This document shows positions 45,474 to 55,898 of a stretch of 64,000 bases of DNA, one piece after another. The DNA lies in assembly GCF_004924335.1 (NCBI RefSeq), contig NZ_CP024633.1, forward strand, positions 1,922,001 to 1,986,000. The letters are read 5' to 3'. The position numbers were made by a program, and so were the translations under genes. The notes below the pieces were generated by a model that was not told the origin of the DNA, did no database searches, and worked only from the letters and a program-made list of their open reading frames with translations. The stretch's first letter is position 1; every line of letters begins with the position of its first letter. The stretch is from Mycobacteroides salmoniphilum (GTDB taxonomy: Bacteria; Actinomycetota; Actinomycetes; Mycobacteriales; Mycobacteriaceae).

Positions 45474-46855
45474 CGGTTGAGGATCCAGGTGAATAGCCCG
45501 GTGAGGTATGCGATGACCGGCAACAGCGAGGCGTCGATCCCCGAGGCGAGGAATCCCAGGAGCCGACGGCTGGGCAGCGAGTAGGTTTCTGCCTCACCGA
45601 TCTTCGGGTTGAAGACCACGACAGCCAGTGCGGCGACCAAGAATGCCAGCACTGCGAGTGCTACCAGCGCGCCGGCGTAACGCCCCGCGAAGGCAAAGAT
45701 CACCAGCAGTGTGGACGTCACGACGAACGGCACCGCCAACAGCCAGGCCTTGCATACCGCCGAATCCCATACGCGGGCACGCAGTGCCGCTCCCGCGCTC
45801 ACCGCGACCACCAGGTACCAGGCCCAGGGGCTTGCCGGTGTCGAGCCACCAACGAGGGCCAGTGATCCCAGGATGGCCAGAAGTGAAGCGCCCGCAATGA
45901 ATCCGCTTTGGTGCGAGTCGCTCAGCTGGACGCGTCGCGGGAGGTCCTTGAGAACCGACATCGCCGGCGCGGAAGGCGTCGGGTCACCCGGCGCGGGAAT
46001 GGTCGGCAGCGGGAAGCGCGCGGCGAAGGCCGACAGCTGCGCGGCACGCACTGTGACCAGCAGCGCCACCACGATCAGTCCGGAACCCACGGCCAGTAGG
46101 GATGGGTGCCAGAGGATCTGGGCACCCGCGGCACCGGCGATGCCAAGGGACAGCACCGTGGTAGCCGTGAAGAACGCGGTCTGCTGGCGCGCCACGATCA
46201 GGTAGATCAGCGACCACGCCGCGACTCCAGCGGCGCCCAGGAGCGCGCGGGGGGCCAGTCCATCTCCGGGTATGGCAAGGGCGAGCGCACCGGCAATGGG
46301 AGCCAGGGCGGTGATCGCCAGCTCTGCGCCCAGACGCGGTGAGCGCACGTGCGCCACCAGCGCCCCGATCGAGGCGGCGACCGCCACCACGGCCAGGCCG
46401 GCAAGGCTCAGCGCCGATCCGGTGCGCACGTTGTGCACGATGGCCAGAACCGTTGCCGCCACGATCAATCCGAGGACACCCAGGCGGGTGACGCGCGCGA
46501 TGTGCTCGGCACCCCACGGGCGCTTGCGTGATTCGGAGAAGATGACGGCGGCATCCGCGATGTCCTCGACGATGCCGGGCGCGGCGGGTCCCACGGGAGT
46601 CGGACGCAATGTGAGCAGGTCTCCGTCGACGACGCCCACGGTGTCCAGGGTCGCATCGGCACTGAACGGTGCACCGTTGATCGGGGCCAGGCTCAGCCGC
46701 TGAGGTGTGGCCTCAGTGGCATCGGGGGCCACCATCCGGTGTACCGCAGGAATGATGTCGCGCATCGGTAGCTGAGTCGGCAAAGCGACCTCGGTCAGCT
46801 TTTCTTCACCGAGCACGGCTACCCGGACGATGGGCATCACGGCGTTGTCAGACAT
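45470..46855 (-). CDS. eccD3: ESX-3 membrane channel component EccD3
   Basis: A 461-residue polytopic protein. The cytoplasmic ubiquitin-like domain occupies about 1-85 (PIVRVAVLGEEKLTEVALP ... GDLLTLRP), followed by about eleven membrane helices (120-460). EccD dimers form the hydrophobic vestibule of the type VII complex. ATG 46855 (MSDNAVMP) is chosen; the frame runs 13 codons further upstream without family similarity. Confidence 0.94.
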   Translation of the reverse strand: MSDNAVMPIVRVAVLGEEKLTEVALPTQLPMRDIIPAVHRMVAPDATEATPQRLSLAPINGAPFSADATLDTVGVVDGDLLTLRPTPVGPAAPGIVEDIADAAVIFSESRKRPWGAEHIARVTRLGVLGLIVAATVLAIVHNVRTGSALSLAGLAVVAVAASIGALVAHVRSPRLGAELAITALAPIAGALALAIPGDGLAPRALLGAAGVAAWSLIYLIVARQQTAFFTATTVLSLGIAGAAGAQILWHPSLLAVGSGLIVVALLVTVRAAQLSAFAARFPLPTIPAPGDPTPSAPAMSVLKDLPRRVQLSDSHQSGFIAGASLLAILGSLALVGGSTPASPWAWYLVVAVSAGAALRARVWDSAVCKAWLLAVPFVVTSTLLVIFAFAGRYAGALVALAVLAFLVAALAVVVFNPKIGEAETYSLPSRRLLGFLASGIDASLLPVIAYLTGLFTWILNR

Positions 46856-46920
46856 GGTGTTTCGTTTGACTCTCTCGATAGGGGGGTGGAGCACAGTGGG
46901 GAACTATTAGAGGGACGGCA

Positions 46921-47784
46921 TCAGTCGAAGTCTCGGGTCAATCGGGCATCCGGGAACCAGTGCCCGTCCGGGAGCGTGGCCATCAACTGCTCGACGGCCA
47001 CCGCGATCGCGAATGGAGCTCCGGGGGCAAAGGTCGACAGCCAGGTGCCGTCCCCTGCGCGGCGTGGGCTGACGAGGATGCGCCCAGCGCTGGTGTCCAC
47101 CACGCTGATCCCCACCTCGGAGGTCTGTTGAGTTGCGTTATTACGTTGCCCAGCAACCACTTCCACATAATTGCGGTTGCCGATGAATGCCGATTCCACC
47201 ACGGCCTGCGCGGCGGGTGGGACACCCAGGTACCCCACGACATCGGCCAGCGAGGCGCCGGAACGCAGCTGCTCGTCGGCCTTTGCCCCCACATGGGTGG
47301 GCAGGGTGAACTCGGGGAACTGTGCAGGTGCGCGCCATCGCAGTCCCGCGACCACACTGGGCACAAGTGCCGAAGGGTCGTCGGCGTCGACCGCGGTGAA
47401 GGTGATCAGGTGAGCATTACGCAGTGACACCACGGTCTGCGGGCGACCCTGCAATTGCCTGTGGGCGATGATGCCGCGCATCACGTCCGGATTCTCCGAA
47501 CCCGCCGCGACGTATCGCAGTTCGAGCCAACGTTCTGGGCGGCACACGGTACGGATCCATTCCGCCACAGCGGGATCCACCGCGCCTTCGGCGTTAAGGA
47601 CGCCGACCCGGGTGAGTTCCTGGACGCGCTGAGCATTGAATCCCGCGCGCTGCGTCTCATCCCGGAAGGGGACCGTGATCGCCAGCACCCAGGGAAAGGT
47701 GCCGGCGCTCAACGTGTCTGCGAGGAACCAGGCCTGGTCGACCGTCAGCTCGACGGCATCCGGCGACCGGGTGGCCTGGTTCAT
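46921..47784 (-). CDS. espG3: ESX-3 cytosolic chaperone EspG3
   Basis: A 287-residue chaperone that binds the hydrophobic tip of cognate PE-PPE heterodimers (here PE5-PPE4) and keeps them soluble for secretion. Family landmarks are VELTVDQAWFLADTLSAGTFPWVLAITVP near the N-terminus, RPERWLELRYV, and the C-terminal VEQLMATLPDGHWFPDARLTRDF. ATG 47784 is chosen from comparison with M. tuberculosis EspG3; ATG 47829 overlapping the esxH stop is the alternative. Confidence 0.92.
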   Translation of the reverse strand: MNQATRSPDAVELTVDQAWFLADTLSAGTFPWVLAITVPFRDETQRAGFNAQRVQELTRVGVLNAEGAVDPAVAEWIRTVCRPERWLELRYVAAGSENPDVMRGIIAHRQLQGRPQTVVSLRNAHLITFTAVDADDPSALVPSVVAGLRWRAPAQFPEFTLPTHVGAKADEQLRSGASLADVVGYLGVPPAAQAVVESAFIGNRNYVEVVAGQRNNATQQTSEVGISVVDTSAGRILVSPRRAGDGTWLSTFAPGAPFAIAVAVEQLMATLPDGHWFPDARLTRDFD

Positions 47785-47816
47785 CGCACGATCAGATGCA
47801 GGAGCACCAAGGGCGT

Positions 47817-48107
47817 TTATGCGCCCCATTTGGCTCCTTCGGCCATGTCGCGGGCGTTCATGGACAGGGTGTTGGTTTCGTGGGTGGTGCCCATGGCGCG
47901 GTAGGCGCGGATGAGTTCTTCCATGGCGGTGTTCCATTGGGCCTGCCAGGCGGCTTGGCTCATGGAGGTATCGCCGTGCCAGACGGCCTGCAGGGAGGCC
48001 TGCTGGGCGGCCAGGTCGGCGCCCAGGGCGGTCAGTACACCGGAGTAGGTGTTCATCTCGCCGGCGTGGGCGAGCATCGCGGGGTAGTTGAACGTGATCT
48101 GCGACAT
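47817..48107 (-). CDS. esxH: ESX-3 secreted WXG100 protein EsxH (TB10.4-type)
   Basis: A 96-residue secreted helical hairpin that pairs with EsxG. The start [18 protein letters not shown], the WHG turn ([17 protein letters not shown]; the family WXG position) and the C-terminal METN/AKWGA match TB10.4. The secretion signal YxxxD/E-like segment lies after the second helix (YRAMGTTHE). The EsxG-EsxH dimer binds zinc in M. tuberculosis and functions in iron acquisition. Confidence 0.96.
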   Translation of the reverse strand: MSQITFNYPAMLAHAGEMNTYSGVLTALGADLAAQQASLQAVWHGDTSMSQAAWQAQWNTAMEELIRAYRAMGTTHETNTLSMNARDMAEGAKWGA

Positions 48108-48128
48108 TTTTGTGTTTCTCCCTTGGTC

Positions 48129-48422
48129 TTAGACGCCGATGTAGCGGCTGGCGGCGGCGGCGTCCTCGGCCACGTAGGTGGCGGCGGCATCACCGAGGTT
48201 GATCTGGGCGATATCGAGCAGCGCGTTGACCTTGGCGGCCACTTCCACGAACCGGGCGTGCGCGGCCTGGAAAGCCACCGAGGACTCACCGACATGGAAG
48301 GCCTGCGCCGACATCGCGGCCTGCTCGGCCTGCGAAATCGTCGAACGCATCAACGCGGTCTTGGCACCGAAAGTGCCCTCAGCGGCCACCAAAGCCGGAA
48401 TATGTGCATCAAGCAAACTCAT
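48129..48422 (-). CDS. esxG: ESX-3 secreted WXG100-type protein EsxG
   Basis: A 97-residue partner of EsxH. MSLLDAHIPALVAAEGTF, AEQAAMSAQAFHVGESSVAFQAAHARFVE (the helical turn lacks the Trp of WXG, as in M. tuberculosis EsxG) and the C-terminal YVAEDAAAASRYIGV with its YxxxD-type export signal are all present. It lies 21 bp upstream of esxH. Confidence 0.96.
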   Translation of the reverse strand: MSLLDAHIPALVAAEGTFGAKTALMRSTISQAEQAAMSAQAFHVGESSVAFQAAHARFVEVAAKVNALLDIAQINLGDAAATYVAEDAAAASRYIGV

Positions 48423-48468
48423 TATTCATCTCCTCAATCGTGTTGTGTTGTCGGTGATTTCTGGTTGT

Positions 48469-50016
48469 CTATGGCCGATCAGGTGCTGGCCCCCCTTCAG
48501 CGCTGTCCTCGGGGTCCAGGTTTGCATCGGTGCCCCAGGTAGTAGGCAGCATCGGTGTGGTGCGGGTGCCGTCCACGGCACCGGCGGCTGCTTCGCGTTC
48601 GATCAGTCCGGCCGCCGTGGTCGTGGAGGTGGTCCTGGGCACTGTCCCGGCGAAACCGAGCCTGCCTGACCCGCGCGCCGAAGCTCCGACGGCTGCGCTC
48701 TGTCGTGCGGCCGGCCCGGAAAAGTCCGGATCCACCGTCGAATTCATGTCCATGAACTGCGGGGCCGGATCCTTGATCCGAGCCCCACGCTTACGGCGCG
48801 CCCGCGAACGCGCCGAGGCCGCCGCGGCGGCCGCCGCCGAAATCCCCGCCGCCGGCGCCTTCGCGCCGGCACCCTCATTCAACGTCGGCCCAAACCGCAC
48901 CGGAGGCGGATCCTCACGCACCGCGTACACCATGTACGCCGGAGTCGCAGCCGCCGCAGCGGACGAGGCCGGTGTGGCAGGCGCCGACGGTGCTCCCGAA
49001 CCACTTGTGATTGCGGTACCGCCGCTCCCCGGCATTCCGCCCATCGCAAACGGTTGCTGCTGAGGCGAGTTACGCGCGATCTGCGCCGCTTGCGGTGCGG
49101 GCTCCTCTGCGGGCACGTCGGCGTCGACCGGAACCGGGTTGATCAGCTGAGCCAGTCCGACCAGCAGCAGCGGGAGCCACAGTGGTGCGGACAGCATGAT
49201 GCCCCAGGCGGTGAACCCGAAGGGGATGAAGAACGCCTCGTAGGCGATGAAGAACAGCAGCGGGCCCCAGGCCACGAGTGCCTCAAGGGGATTGCGCAGG
49301 AAGTCATTCAGTATGTTTTGGATTGTCTTCAGGGGATTCGTGAAGAACTCCTGAATCTGTCGCATCAGCTTCTCGAAGAAGCTCTCGCTATCGTCCAGCG
49401 CGGTACCGGATTCGGCCGCCTGCGCCTGTGCCGCCATGCCGGACATATCGGCGGCCATCCGGGACATCTCGCCGCCCGGCGCCATGATCATCGGCGAGGG
49501 CTGCGTCGGCGGGACCGACATCACGGCGGCGGTGGAGACACCCTGGTAGACGCCCATGATGGTGGCGGCCTGGACCCACATCCGGATGTAATCGGCCTCA
49601 TTCAACGCGATCGGAATCATGTTGATACCAAAGAAATTGGTGGCCAGCAGCACGCCGTGAATCATGTGGTTGGCGGCCAGCTCGGCCAGCGTGGGCATGG
49701 CGGCCAGTGCCGTGGTGTAGGCGGCGGCGCTGGTTTCATGCAGCACGGCATTGGTGGCGCTCATCGCGCTCTGCTGAGTCAGCCAGGCCAGGTAAGGAGT
49801 GTGGCTGACGACATACTGGATGGCGCTGGGCCCCTGCCATGATCCGGCGCCGGTGGCGGCCAGTAGCTGCGTCAACTCCGTTGCCGCAGTGGTGTATTGC
49901 ACCGAGAGCGCCTGCCACTGGGTGGCAGCAGCCAACAGTGCTCCCGGCCCGGGTCCGGCGCTCAACAGCGCCGAGTGGACCTCGGGGGGGAATGCCATCC
50001 AGATGGGGGCGCTCAC
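48469..50016 (-). CDS. ppe4: PPE4-type ESX-3 substrate
   Basis: A 515-residue PPE protein. The conserved PPE domain fills about 1-180 ([19 protein letters not shown], WxG turn in [21 protein letters not shown]). A helical/hydrophobic middle (about 220-310, [17 protein letters not shown] and [25 protein letters not shown]) and an Ala/Pro-rich C-terminus with a basic patch RSRARRKRG follow. It pairs with PE5 and is exported through ESX-3. The gene order and length match PPE4 of M. tuberculosis. Confidence 0.93.
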   Translation of the reverse strand: MSAPIWMAFPPEVHSALLSAGPGPGALLAAATQWQALSVQYTTAATELTQLLAATGAGSWQGPSAIQYVVSHTPYLAWLTQQSAMSATNAVLHETSAAAYTTALAAMPTLAELAANHMIHGVLLATNFFGINMIPIALNEADYIRMWVQAATIMGVYQGVSTAAVMSVPPTQPSPMIMAPGGEMSRMAADMSGMAAQAQAAESGTALDDSESFFEKLMRQIQEFFTNPLKTIQNILNDFLRNPLEALVAWGPLLFFIAYEAFFIPFGFTAWGIMLSAPLWLPLLLVGLAQLINPVPVDADVPAEEPAPQAAQIARNSPQQQPFAMGGMPGSGGTAITSGSGAPSAPATPASSAAAAATPAYMVYAVREDPPPVRFGPTLNEGAGAKAPAAGISAAAAAAASARSRARRKRGARIKDPAPQFMDMNSTVDPDFSGPAARQSAAVGASARGSGRLGFAGTVPRTTSTTTAAGLIEREAAAGAVDGTRTTPMLPTTWGTDANLDPEDSAEGGPAPDRP

Positions 50017-50020
50017 AGAG

Positions 50021-50329
50021 TTAGCCTCGCGCGATCATGTACGTGGCGGCGCCCTGCATGTCTCCGGTGGTGTAACTGGCCGCGGACTCCGAGACGCCCA
50101 GCCCGGCCCGCCCCAGTTCTTCGACGGCCTGGGCTGCCACACCGGTGTGCTCAATTCCGCGGGCACTGAAACCGGCCGCGGTCTCCAACGACACCGGGTC
50201 GGCGGCGGGCGGAACCACGGCACCGATCACCGGCGCTGCCGCGGCATGTGCGGCAGCCAGCCGTGCGGTGAGTGCCTCCACGGCCGCACTCGTGGCGGTC
50301 AGACCTTCCGGAACGACGTTGAGATTCAT
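50021..50329 (-). CDS. pe5: PE5-type ESX-3 substrate
   Basis: A 102-residue PE protein consisting of the two-helix PE domain only. The N-terminus reads [26 protein letters not shown] (Pro-Glu at residues 7-8), and the C-terminal export motif YxxxD is in [11 protein letters not shown]. It overlaps eccC3 by 4 bp (ATGA) and precedes PPE4 by 4 bp. Confidence 0.95.
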   Translation of the reverse strand: MNLNVVPEGLTATSAAVEALTARLAAAHAAAAPVIGAVVPPAADPVSLETAAGFSARGIEHTGVAAQAVEELGRAGLGVSESAASYTTGDMQGAATYMIARG

Positions 50330-53300
50330 CGCGGGTACTCCCTTCCTTGAGCAGCATGCTCATTGACGAGTGGATTGACGGTCTGTACATATGTCGGAAC
50401 ATCACTATCTGACAACAGGACTCCGCGGCCCGCCGGCAGACGCTCGAAACGATGTCCGCGGATGCGGCCCCCATCCTGTGGGCTACCGCTGAGCATCAGG
50501 GTGTTGGCCTGCAGTTCGTGGAAGCGACGCAACATGGGGTTGGTCATCAGTATGTGACCCGAACCGGTGGCCCGCGCGGTGATGATCACCCGGAGTCCGA
50601 GCTCACGCGCCTCGGCGAGCAGACCCGAGATCGGATTCCAGGGTCGCTGCCCGATGTACGGACCGCTGACGGCCGGCGCATCGGGAATCTGATCGACATC
50701 ATCGATGATGAGGTAATGCCGCTGTGCTGTCACTCCGCGTGACACCCAGTTGTGCAGTTCCTCGGAAGACAAGCCGGCGGGTGGCCGACGCTTTTCCAGA
50801 AGCGCGCCGAGGCCCAGCATCGCCGGGGTGATCCGATCGATATTGGGGGTGTACTCGTTGTCCGGGAACAGTGGTTCGTCGACGAGATGTAGACGCCGAT
50901 CCAGAACCGTGAACGCCACCTCCTCGGGTGTCGAGTGTTCCCGGACGGTGCGGATGATGTGTCGCAGCAGCGTCGTCTTGCCAGACCCGGTATCGCCCAA
51001 CACCATCAGCAGTGGGTTGTGGGCGAAGTCCAGCGCCACCGGTGCCAGATCTTGCTCGCGCTGTCCGATGACCACCTGTTCGCGTCCCGGGTACAGCGGG
51101 CCGATGGCGTTCGGTGCCAGGTCGGCCGGCAGCAGGCGAACTGCGGGCGCCTTCGTACCGGGGTACTCGGCGTTGACAGACTCCACTGTCTTGGCATCGG
51201 AGGCTGCGAACAGGAAGTGCTCTGCTTGCATGGTCAGGCCGCGGCCCGGCTGATCGTGCGGCACACTCTCGGCGGGGCGGCGCAGCGCGCCGGGTACCCG
51301 CACATTGCTGTCCGCCGAGTCATGCAGCTTGAGTTCGAGGCGCAGCCCGAGAGCATCGCGCATCGCCAGCGGCACCTCGATCCAGTTCGGTGTCGTGATC
51401 ACGACGTGGATGCCGTACGACAGTCCGGCGTTGGCCAGCTCGGTAAGCCTGGCCAGCAACGGGTTTCGGGTGTTGAACTGGTCGGTGTTGTCGCGACTGA
51501 ACGCGTACAGGTTGTCCACGAGCAGGAACGTCTCGCCATAGCCGTCGTCCAGCGACCGATCACTGTCGCGCAGCGCGCGCAGTTGACTCACTGAGGCGAT
51601 GCCGCGGTCACGGAACAGACGCTGGCGATAGGCCAGGAGCTGCTCGAGCTCACCGAAGGTGCGGCGGATGCGCTCGGGCTCCAACGCGCTGGCCACGCTG
51701 CCGACGTGCGCCAACCCTTCGAGCGCGTGCAGTTGACCGCCGCCGTAGTCGATGCAGTAGAACGTGACATCGCGCGGGGAGTGCAACGCGGCGGCCGACA
51801 GCATGAAGGTCTGCAGAGCTGTCGACTTCCCGGACTTCGGGCCACCGTGAATGATCGCGTTTCCGGCTGCCGATGTCGCATCGAAGATCAGCGGATCGCG
51901 GCGCATCTGGAACGGCTTGTCGATCTCGCCGAGCGGCCAGCGCAGCTGGCGTGCCGGGATCCCGGTCTGGCTCAGCACATCCGCCAACGGGATCGCCGTG
52001 TCCAGCGGCGGCAGCCATAGCTGCGGTGCACGCGGACCCACCTTGGCGAGCTGGTCGCCGACGGTCGAGACCAGCTTGCGCGCCGGCTGCCGCGGCCGGT
52101 CGGATCCACCCTTGACGATCACCGTGGTGGGATCGGAGGCCACCGGCAGCGCGGTGAACTGCCTGGGCTGTGGTGTGGCGTGGATCTCCACGGTGGTTGT
52201 TGTTGACGGCGGCTCGTAGACACCGTCGACATAGGTGCTGCGGAACTTGATGGGCACAGCACCGGGTGCGGGCACCAGGAACCCAACGCCCTTGTGGTCC
52301 TTGCCCGATTCGATGTGATAGGCGTCCTCGGTCCCGATGATCTGCCGAGATGAGCTGGGACTGGCCACCTTCAGACCGATGCGGTACGAGGTGTTCTTGT
52401 CGATGTCCTTGATCCTGCCGACGTCGAGGGTCTGTGACGCGAACAGGATGTGGATGCGGAACGAGCGGCCCTTGCGTGCCACGTAGTCGAACAGTTCGGC
52501 GTACTCCGGGTGGTCCTGGAGCATCAAGGTGAACTCGTCGGCCACCACGAACAACGTGGGGATAGGCGGCAGGTCGTGACCGGCGGCGATCGCTTCCTCA
52601 TACTCGCGGACCGAGTTGAAGGCGCTGCCCTGCACATCGCGACCAGCTTGCTTCAGCAGGTTCTCGCGCCGGGCCACCTCGCCACGCAAAGTATCGGCAA
52701 AACGATCTGCCAAGGAACGTTTTTCGGCCATGTTCGAGATCACGGCGACAACCTGCGGGAAGTCGCGGAAGATATCGGCCCCCGCCTCACCCTTGAAGTC
52801 CGCGTAGATCACGATCAGGCGATCAGCGGAATGGGTCGTCAAGAGCGACAACAGAATCGACATCAGGCTCTGAGACTTGCCGGAGCCGGTCATACCGATC
52901 ATCAGGCCGTGCGGCCCCATACCGCCCTCGGCCTCGTCCTTGAGATCGAACATCAGCGGCTCGCCGGAGGCGGTCACGCCGATCGGCACGCGCAGCTCCT
53001 CATCACGCGAACGCGGCGACCATAGGGCCGGAACGTCCAACTGGGAAGCATCCTCGATACCGAGCAGCGAGGTGAAGGTCGCACCACCGGTTGCGGCCGA
53101 CCGCAGCCCCGGATGCGTCGGGTTTGAGTCCCAACGGGAGAGCCGACGCGAGACGTGCGAGGCGGTTCCGACCGTGAGCTGATCGGCCTCGTCGATATAC
53201 GGCTGCCAATCGTTGCCATTCCACCGGGCGATGCGTGCGCTCACACCGTTCCGATTGACCTGCAACACAGGACGTTCTGGGTTCAGGTACTCCGGAAGCT

Positions 53301-54357
53301 TGGAGGAAACGTCGGTTCCGTCGAGCCGCTGGATAACGGTGACGCCGTCCAATCCGGTCGCCGGGATAGGCGAATTCACGCCGCCCAGGTCGTATGTCGG
53401 GTCATCGAGAATGATCAGCAGGTGCTTGTGCGCACCGGATTCGGCCCCGAACAGCGCACGCTCGGAGAGCACGGGCTTCAATGCCTCGAAGAGCTCGGCA
53501 CCTGTGCGGCGCAGGTAACGTGCCGGGCCGACACCGTCGACCTCGCCGCTGATGTCCACGTGGGGAAGCCATTTGAGCCAGGACCACTCGGCGTCTTCGA
53601 CACTGGGGCCGGCCATCGCCACGGTCAGCAGCGTCGGATCGTGGAACGTGACAGCTTGAGTCACCCACGACCGGATGGAGGCGCGGACAATATCGTCATC
53701 ACCGAGCACTGTGATGCGTGAAACCTTGTTCAGGTCGATGCCCAATGGTGCGCTGCGCACTGTGCGCTGGGTGTCCAGTAGCCCACGCAAAGCGCTGTGG
53801 CTCACCGGTTCCAGATCGATCTCGTCGGCGATGTCCTTGACCCGTACGGCACTGACCAGCGGAACATCATGACGTCCGGCGCGTACCACCAGGTAGTCGT
53901 CATCACCTGGATCCCGCTCCCACTGGCGGCGCGTGCCGGGAAGGGTGGTCAGCTCCTCGGGATCCGGGTGCGACCATTCCAGGGCCTTGCGCTGCTGCGA
54001 GGCGTGGGTGCGCAAATTTTCGCGGACCACCGACAGATACCGCAGATAGTCGGCCCGTTCGGCGTCGACCTCCTCGGTGCGGACCTTATCGCCATTTCCG
54101 CGATACAGCGCGGTAGCGGCCAGCAGCAGCACAAAGGGGAAGAAGAGCGTCTGCGGGGAGATGAGGCGGATGCCCGAGGCGACCAGTGCAACCACCATGC
54201 CGACGATCAGGATGACGATCACGACCGGCATAGCGCGCCGTAGGAACGACGGCGGCACCACGCGGGGCAACTGCGGAGGCGCCTCGACGGTCACCGTGGC
54301 ATCGGGTATCGCCGGAGGCGCTACACGCCGATGGGGTTCGAAGATGAGACGGCTCAA
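50326..54357 (-). CDS. eccC3: ESX-3 FtsK/SpoIIIE-type ATPase EccC3
   Basis: The motor of the ESX-3 secretion complex, 1343 residues in one chain. Two N-terminal membrane helices lie at about 41-105, then a DUF-type stalk ATPase region, then three P-loop domains: [11 protein letters not shown] near 490, [11 protein letters not shown] near 840 and [11 protein letters not shown] near 1125. The first domain has the Walker [11 protein letters not shown]; the second and third have LLVDNLYAF and LIIDDVDQI. EsxG/H signals are expected to bind the last domain. It overlaps eccB3 and pe5 by 4 bp each. Confidence 0.96.
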   Translation of the reverse strand: MSRLIFEPHRRVAPPAIPDATVTVEAPPQLPRVVPPSFLRRAMPVVIVILIVGMVVALVASGIRLISPQTLFFPFVLLLAATALYRGNGDKVRTEEVDAERADYLRYLSVVRENLRTHASQQRKALEWSHPDPEELTTLPGTRRQWERDPGDDDYLVVRAGRHDVPLVSAVRVKDIADEIDLEPVSHSALRGLLDTQRTVRSAPLGIDLNKVSRITVLGDDDIVRASIRSWVTQAVTFHDPTLLTVAMAGPSVEDAEWSWLKWLPHVDISGEVDGVGPARYLRRTGAELFEALKPVLSERALFGAESGAHKHLLIILDDPTYDLGGVNSPIPATGLDGVTVIQRLDGTDVSSKLPEYLNPERPVLQVNRNGVSARIARWNGNDWQPYIDEADQLTVGTASHVSRRLSRWDSNPTHPGLRSAATGGATFTSLLGIEDASQLDVPALWSPRSRDEELRVPIGVTASGEPLMFDLKDEAEGGMGPHGLMIGMTGSGKSQSLMSILLSLLTTHSADRLIVIYADFKGEAGADIFRDFPQVVAVISNMAEKRSLADRFADTLRGEVARRENLLKQAGRDVQGSAFNSVREYEEAIAAGHDLPPIPTLFVVADEFTLMLQDHPEYAELFDYVARKGRSFRIHILFASQTLDVGRIKDIDKNTSYRIGLKVASPSSSRQIIGTEDAYHIESGKDHKGVGFLVPAPGAVPIKFRSTYVDGVYEPPSTTTTVEIHATPQPRQFTALPVASDPTTVIVKGGSDRPRQPARKLVSTVGDQLAKVGPRAPQLWLPPLDTAIPLADVLSQTGIPARQLRWPLGEIDKPFQMRRDPLIFDATSAAGNAIIHGGPKSGKSTALQTFMLSAAALHSPRDVTFYCIDYGGGQLHALEGLAHVGSVASALEPERIRRTFGELEQLLAYRQRLFRDRGIASVSQLRALRDSDRSLDDGYGETFLLVDNLYAFSRDNTDQFNTRNPLLARLTELANAGLSYGIHVVITTPNWIEVPLAMRDALGLRLELKLHDSADSNVRVPGALRRPAESVPHDQPGRGLTMQAEHFLFAASDAKTVESVNAEYPGTKAPAVRLLPADLAPNAIGPLYPGREQVVIGQREQDLAPVALDFAHNPLLMVLGDTGSGKTTLLRHIIRTVREHSTPEEVAFTVLDRRLHLVDEPLFPDNEYTPNIDRITPAMLGLGALLEKRRPPAGLSSEELHNWVSRGVTAQRHYLIIDDVDQIPDAPAVSGPYIGQRPWNPISGLLAEARELGLRVIITARATGSGHILMTNPMLRRFHELQANTLMLSGSPQDGGRIRGHRFERLPAGRGVLLSDSDVPTYVQTVNPLVNEHAAQGREYPR

Positions 54358-55898
54358 CGGGACTCCTGTGCCTGAGCAGATGGGTTATCGGTCTGGATGC
54401 GCGCGGCCTGGCGATCGCTCGGGGCCAGGCTGTCGTGCGCCAGCAGGGCGTCGGAGCGCGAGAGTGACGGCCCGGACGCGAACAGATCCAGAATCGACGA
54501 AGGGATGGTGAGTGCGGGCTTGTGCAGGCCGAGTGCCTCAAGGGTCTTGTCACCCTCGGCCTCGGTGTCGATGCCGTAACGCACACCGGTATCAGATATC
54601 CACTGATATCCGCCGCGGCCGCCCGGTTGCACCAGGTAGCCGATGCCTGGGGTGATGGCGACCCGGGTCGCGGCAGGGGAGATCAGCTGCACGGCGTGCA
54701 CCGAATCAGAAAGGGGCAGTATCGAACCCGCGAGCAGCGACCACGAATCCGAGGCAGCGTCGGCCGTCTTGGTGAACCGTGTGCACAGCACCGGATCCTC
54801 ATTGGCTGCCAGCGGCTTGATGGCGGCGCTGGGGAACACTCTGGTGTCGATCGCAGACGATGTCGGCAAGTGCGCGACCTGATCGGCCGTCAGTCGCGGC
54901 GGTTGTTCCAGACCGTACGAGTTCGCGTTGCGCAGCGCCGAGGCGATCACGGGTGAAACCTGTTGCACGCCATCGGTCAGCACCGCGTAGTACACCGGAG
55001 TGTTGTCGGTGGAGGAGCTCACCAGCACCGAGCCGATGGGCGCTGCCACGGGCAACGGATAGGCGGTAGGCGTCCCAGCTCCCTGGATGGAGGGAACCAC
55101 GAGTGCCGGAGTCTCGGGAATGGCGTTGAGCAGGCTGGTCGTCACGGGCCGCACGGCAGGCGGCGCAGTGAGGCCCAGGGCGCTCGTGACGGCGATATCT
55201 CCGAGGTCGAGCGCGCTGCGGTGCCCGTCCCAGAGCAGCCAGGTGCCTGAGTCGGAGGACACCACGACAGCGCGGTCACGGGTGAGTTCGGTGGCCTTGT
55301 CACCGCTGGTGTCCAGGGCCCCGGCGATCACGGTCACGGTACGGGTATCGGCGGACTCACACACCGCCCAAGCGGCGTCGGTGCTTTTGGCCTGCACCAT
55401 GCGCTCCGGTGCACCCGGAATGCCGATCAGGTTTCCGCGCGGAAACTGGTCAAGTTGAGTGCTTTTCACCATCGTCGGATCCACAGCCTTGCCGGCGATG
55501 AGACGGGCCGACGTGAGGTTGAGCACCGGGTGCAGGTTGTCACCCACCCGCACGTAGAGCGCGGCGGTCGACCGGTCGGCGAGCACCGGATCGGTTCCGG
55601 CGATACCGGACGGCCGCAGCAGGCTGAAGACGAAGCACCCGATCAGGCCGGTGACGACGATGACGGCACCCATGCTGAATGCCCGGGATTGGCTGCGCAG
55701 CGGATCCACCAGCATCCGGGCGTCGTGCAGTGCCACGCCGGATGCGATGCGACGCATGACAAATCGCCATCCGGTGACCTGGTGCCCGGTGACAAATCCA
55801 CGGCGGTACTTCAGCGGTTCGGAATTCTCGCTGGCCGGGGTGCGTGACGTGAAGGCCCGGCGCTCGGAGTTTGCGTTGTTCTCTCGGTTATCGCTCAT
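54354..55898 (-). CDS. eccB3: ESX-3 component EccB3
   Basis: A 514-residue subunit with a cytoplasmic N-terminus ([21 protein letters not shown], conserved in EccB), one membrane helix (about 73-94, [19 protein letters not shown]) and a large periplasmic domain of repeated modules ([53 protein letters not shown]). The two cysteines that usually bridge the periplasmic core are in WAVCESAD and PVLCTRF. It overlaps eccA3 and eccC3 by 4 bp each. Confidence 0.95.
   Translation of the reverse strand: MSDNRENNANSERRAFTSRTPASENSEPLKYRRGFVTGHQVTGWRFVMRRIASGVALHDARMLVDPLRSQSRAFSMGAVIVVTGLIGCFVFSLLRPSGIAGTDPVLADRSTAALYVRVGDNLHPVLNLTSARLIAGKAVDPTMVKSTQLDQFPRGNLIGIPGAPERMVQAKSTDAAWAVCESADTRTVTVIAGALDTSGDKATELTRDRAVVVSSDSGTWLLWDGHRSALDLGDIAVTSALGLTAPPAVRPVTTSLLNAIPETPALVVPSIQGAGTPTAYPLPVAAPIGSVLVSSSTDNTPVYYAVLTDGVQQVSPVIASALRNANSYGLEQPPRLTADQVAHLPTSSAIDTRVFPSAAIKPLAANEDPVLCTRFTKTADAASDSWSLLAGSILPLSDSVHAVQLISPAATRVAITPGIGYLVQPGGRGGYQWISDTGVRYGIDTEAEGDKTLEALGLHKPALTIPSSILDLFASGPSLSRSDALLAHDSLAPSDRQAARIQTDNPSAQAQESR

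Noticed and set aside
48530..49063. 177-codon frame opposite ppe4
   Set aside because: It is antisense to the Ala/Pro-rich tail of PPE4 and is a composition artefact.
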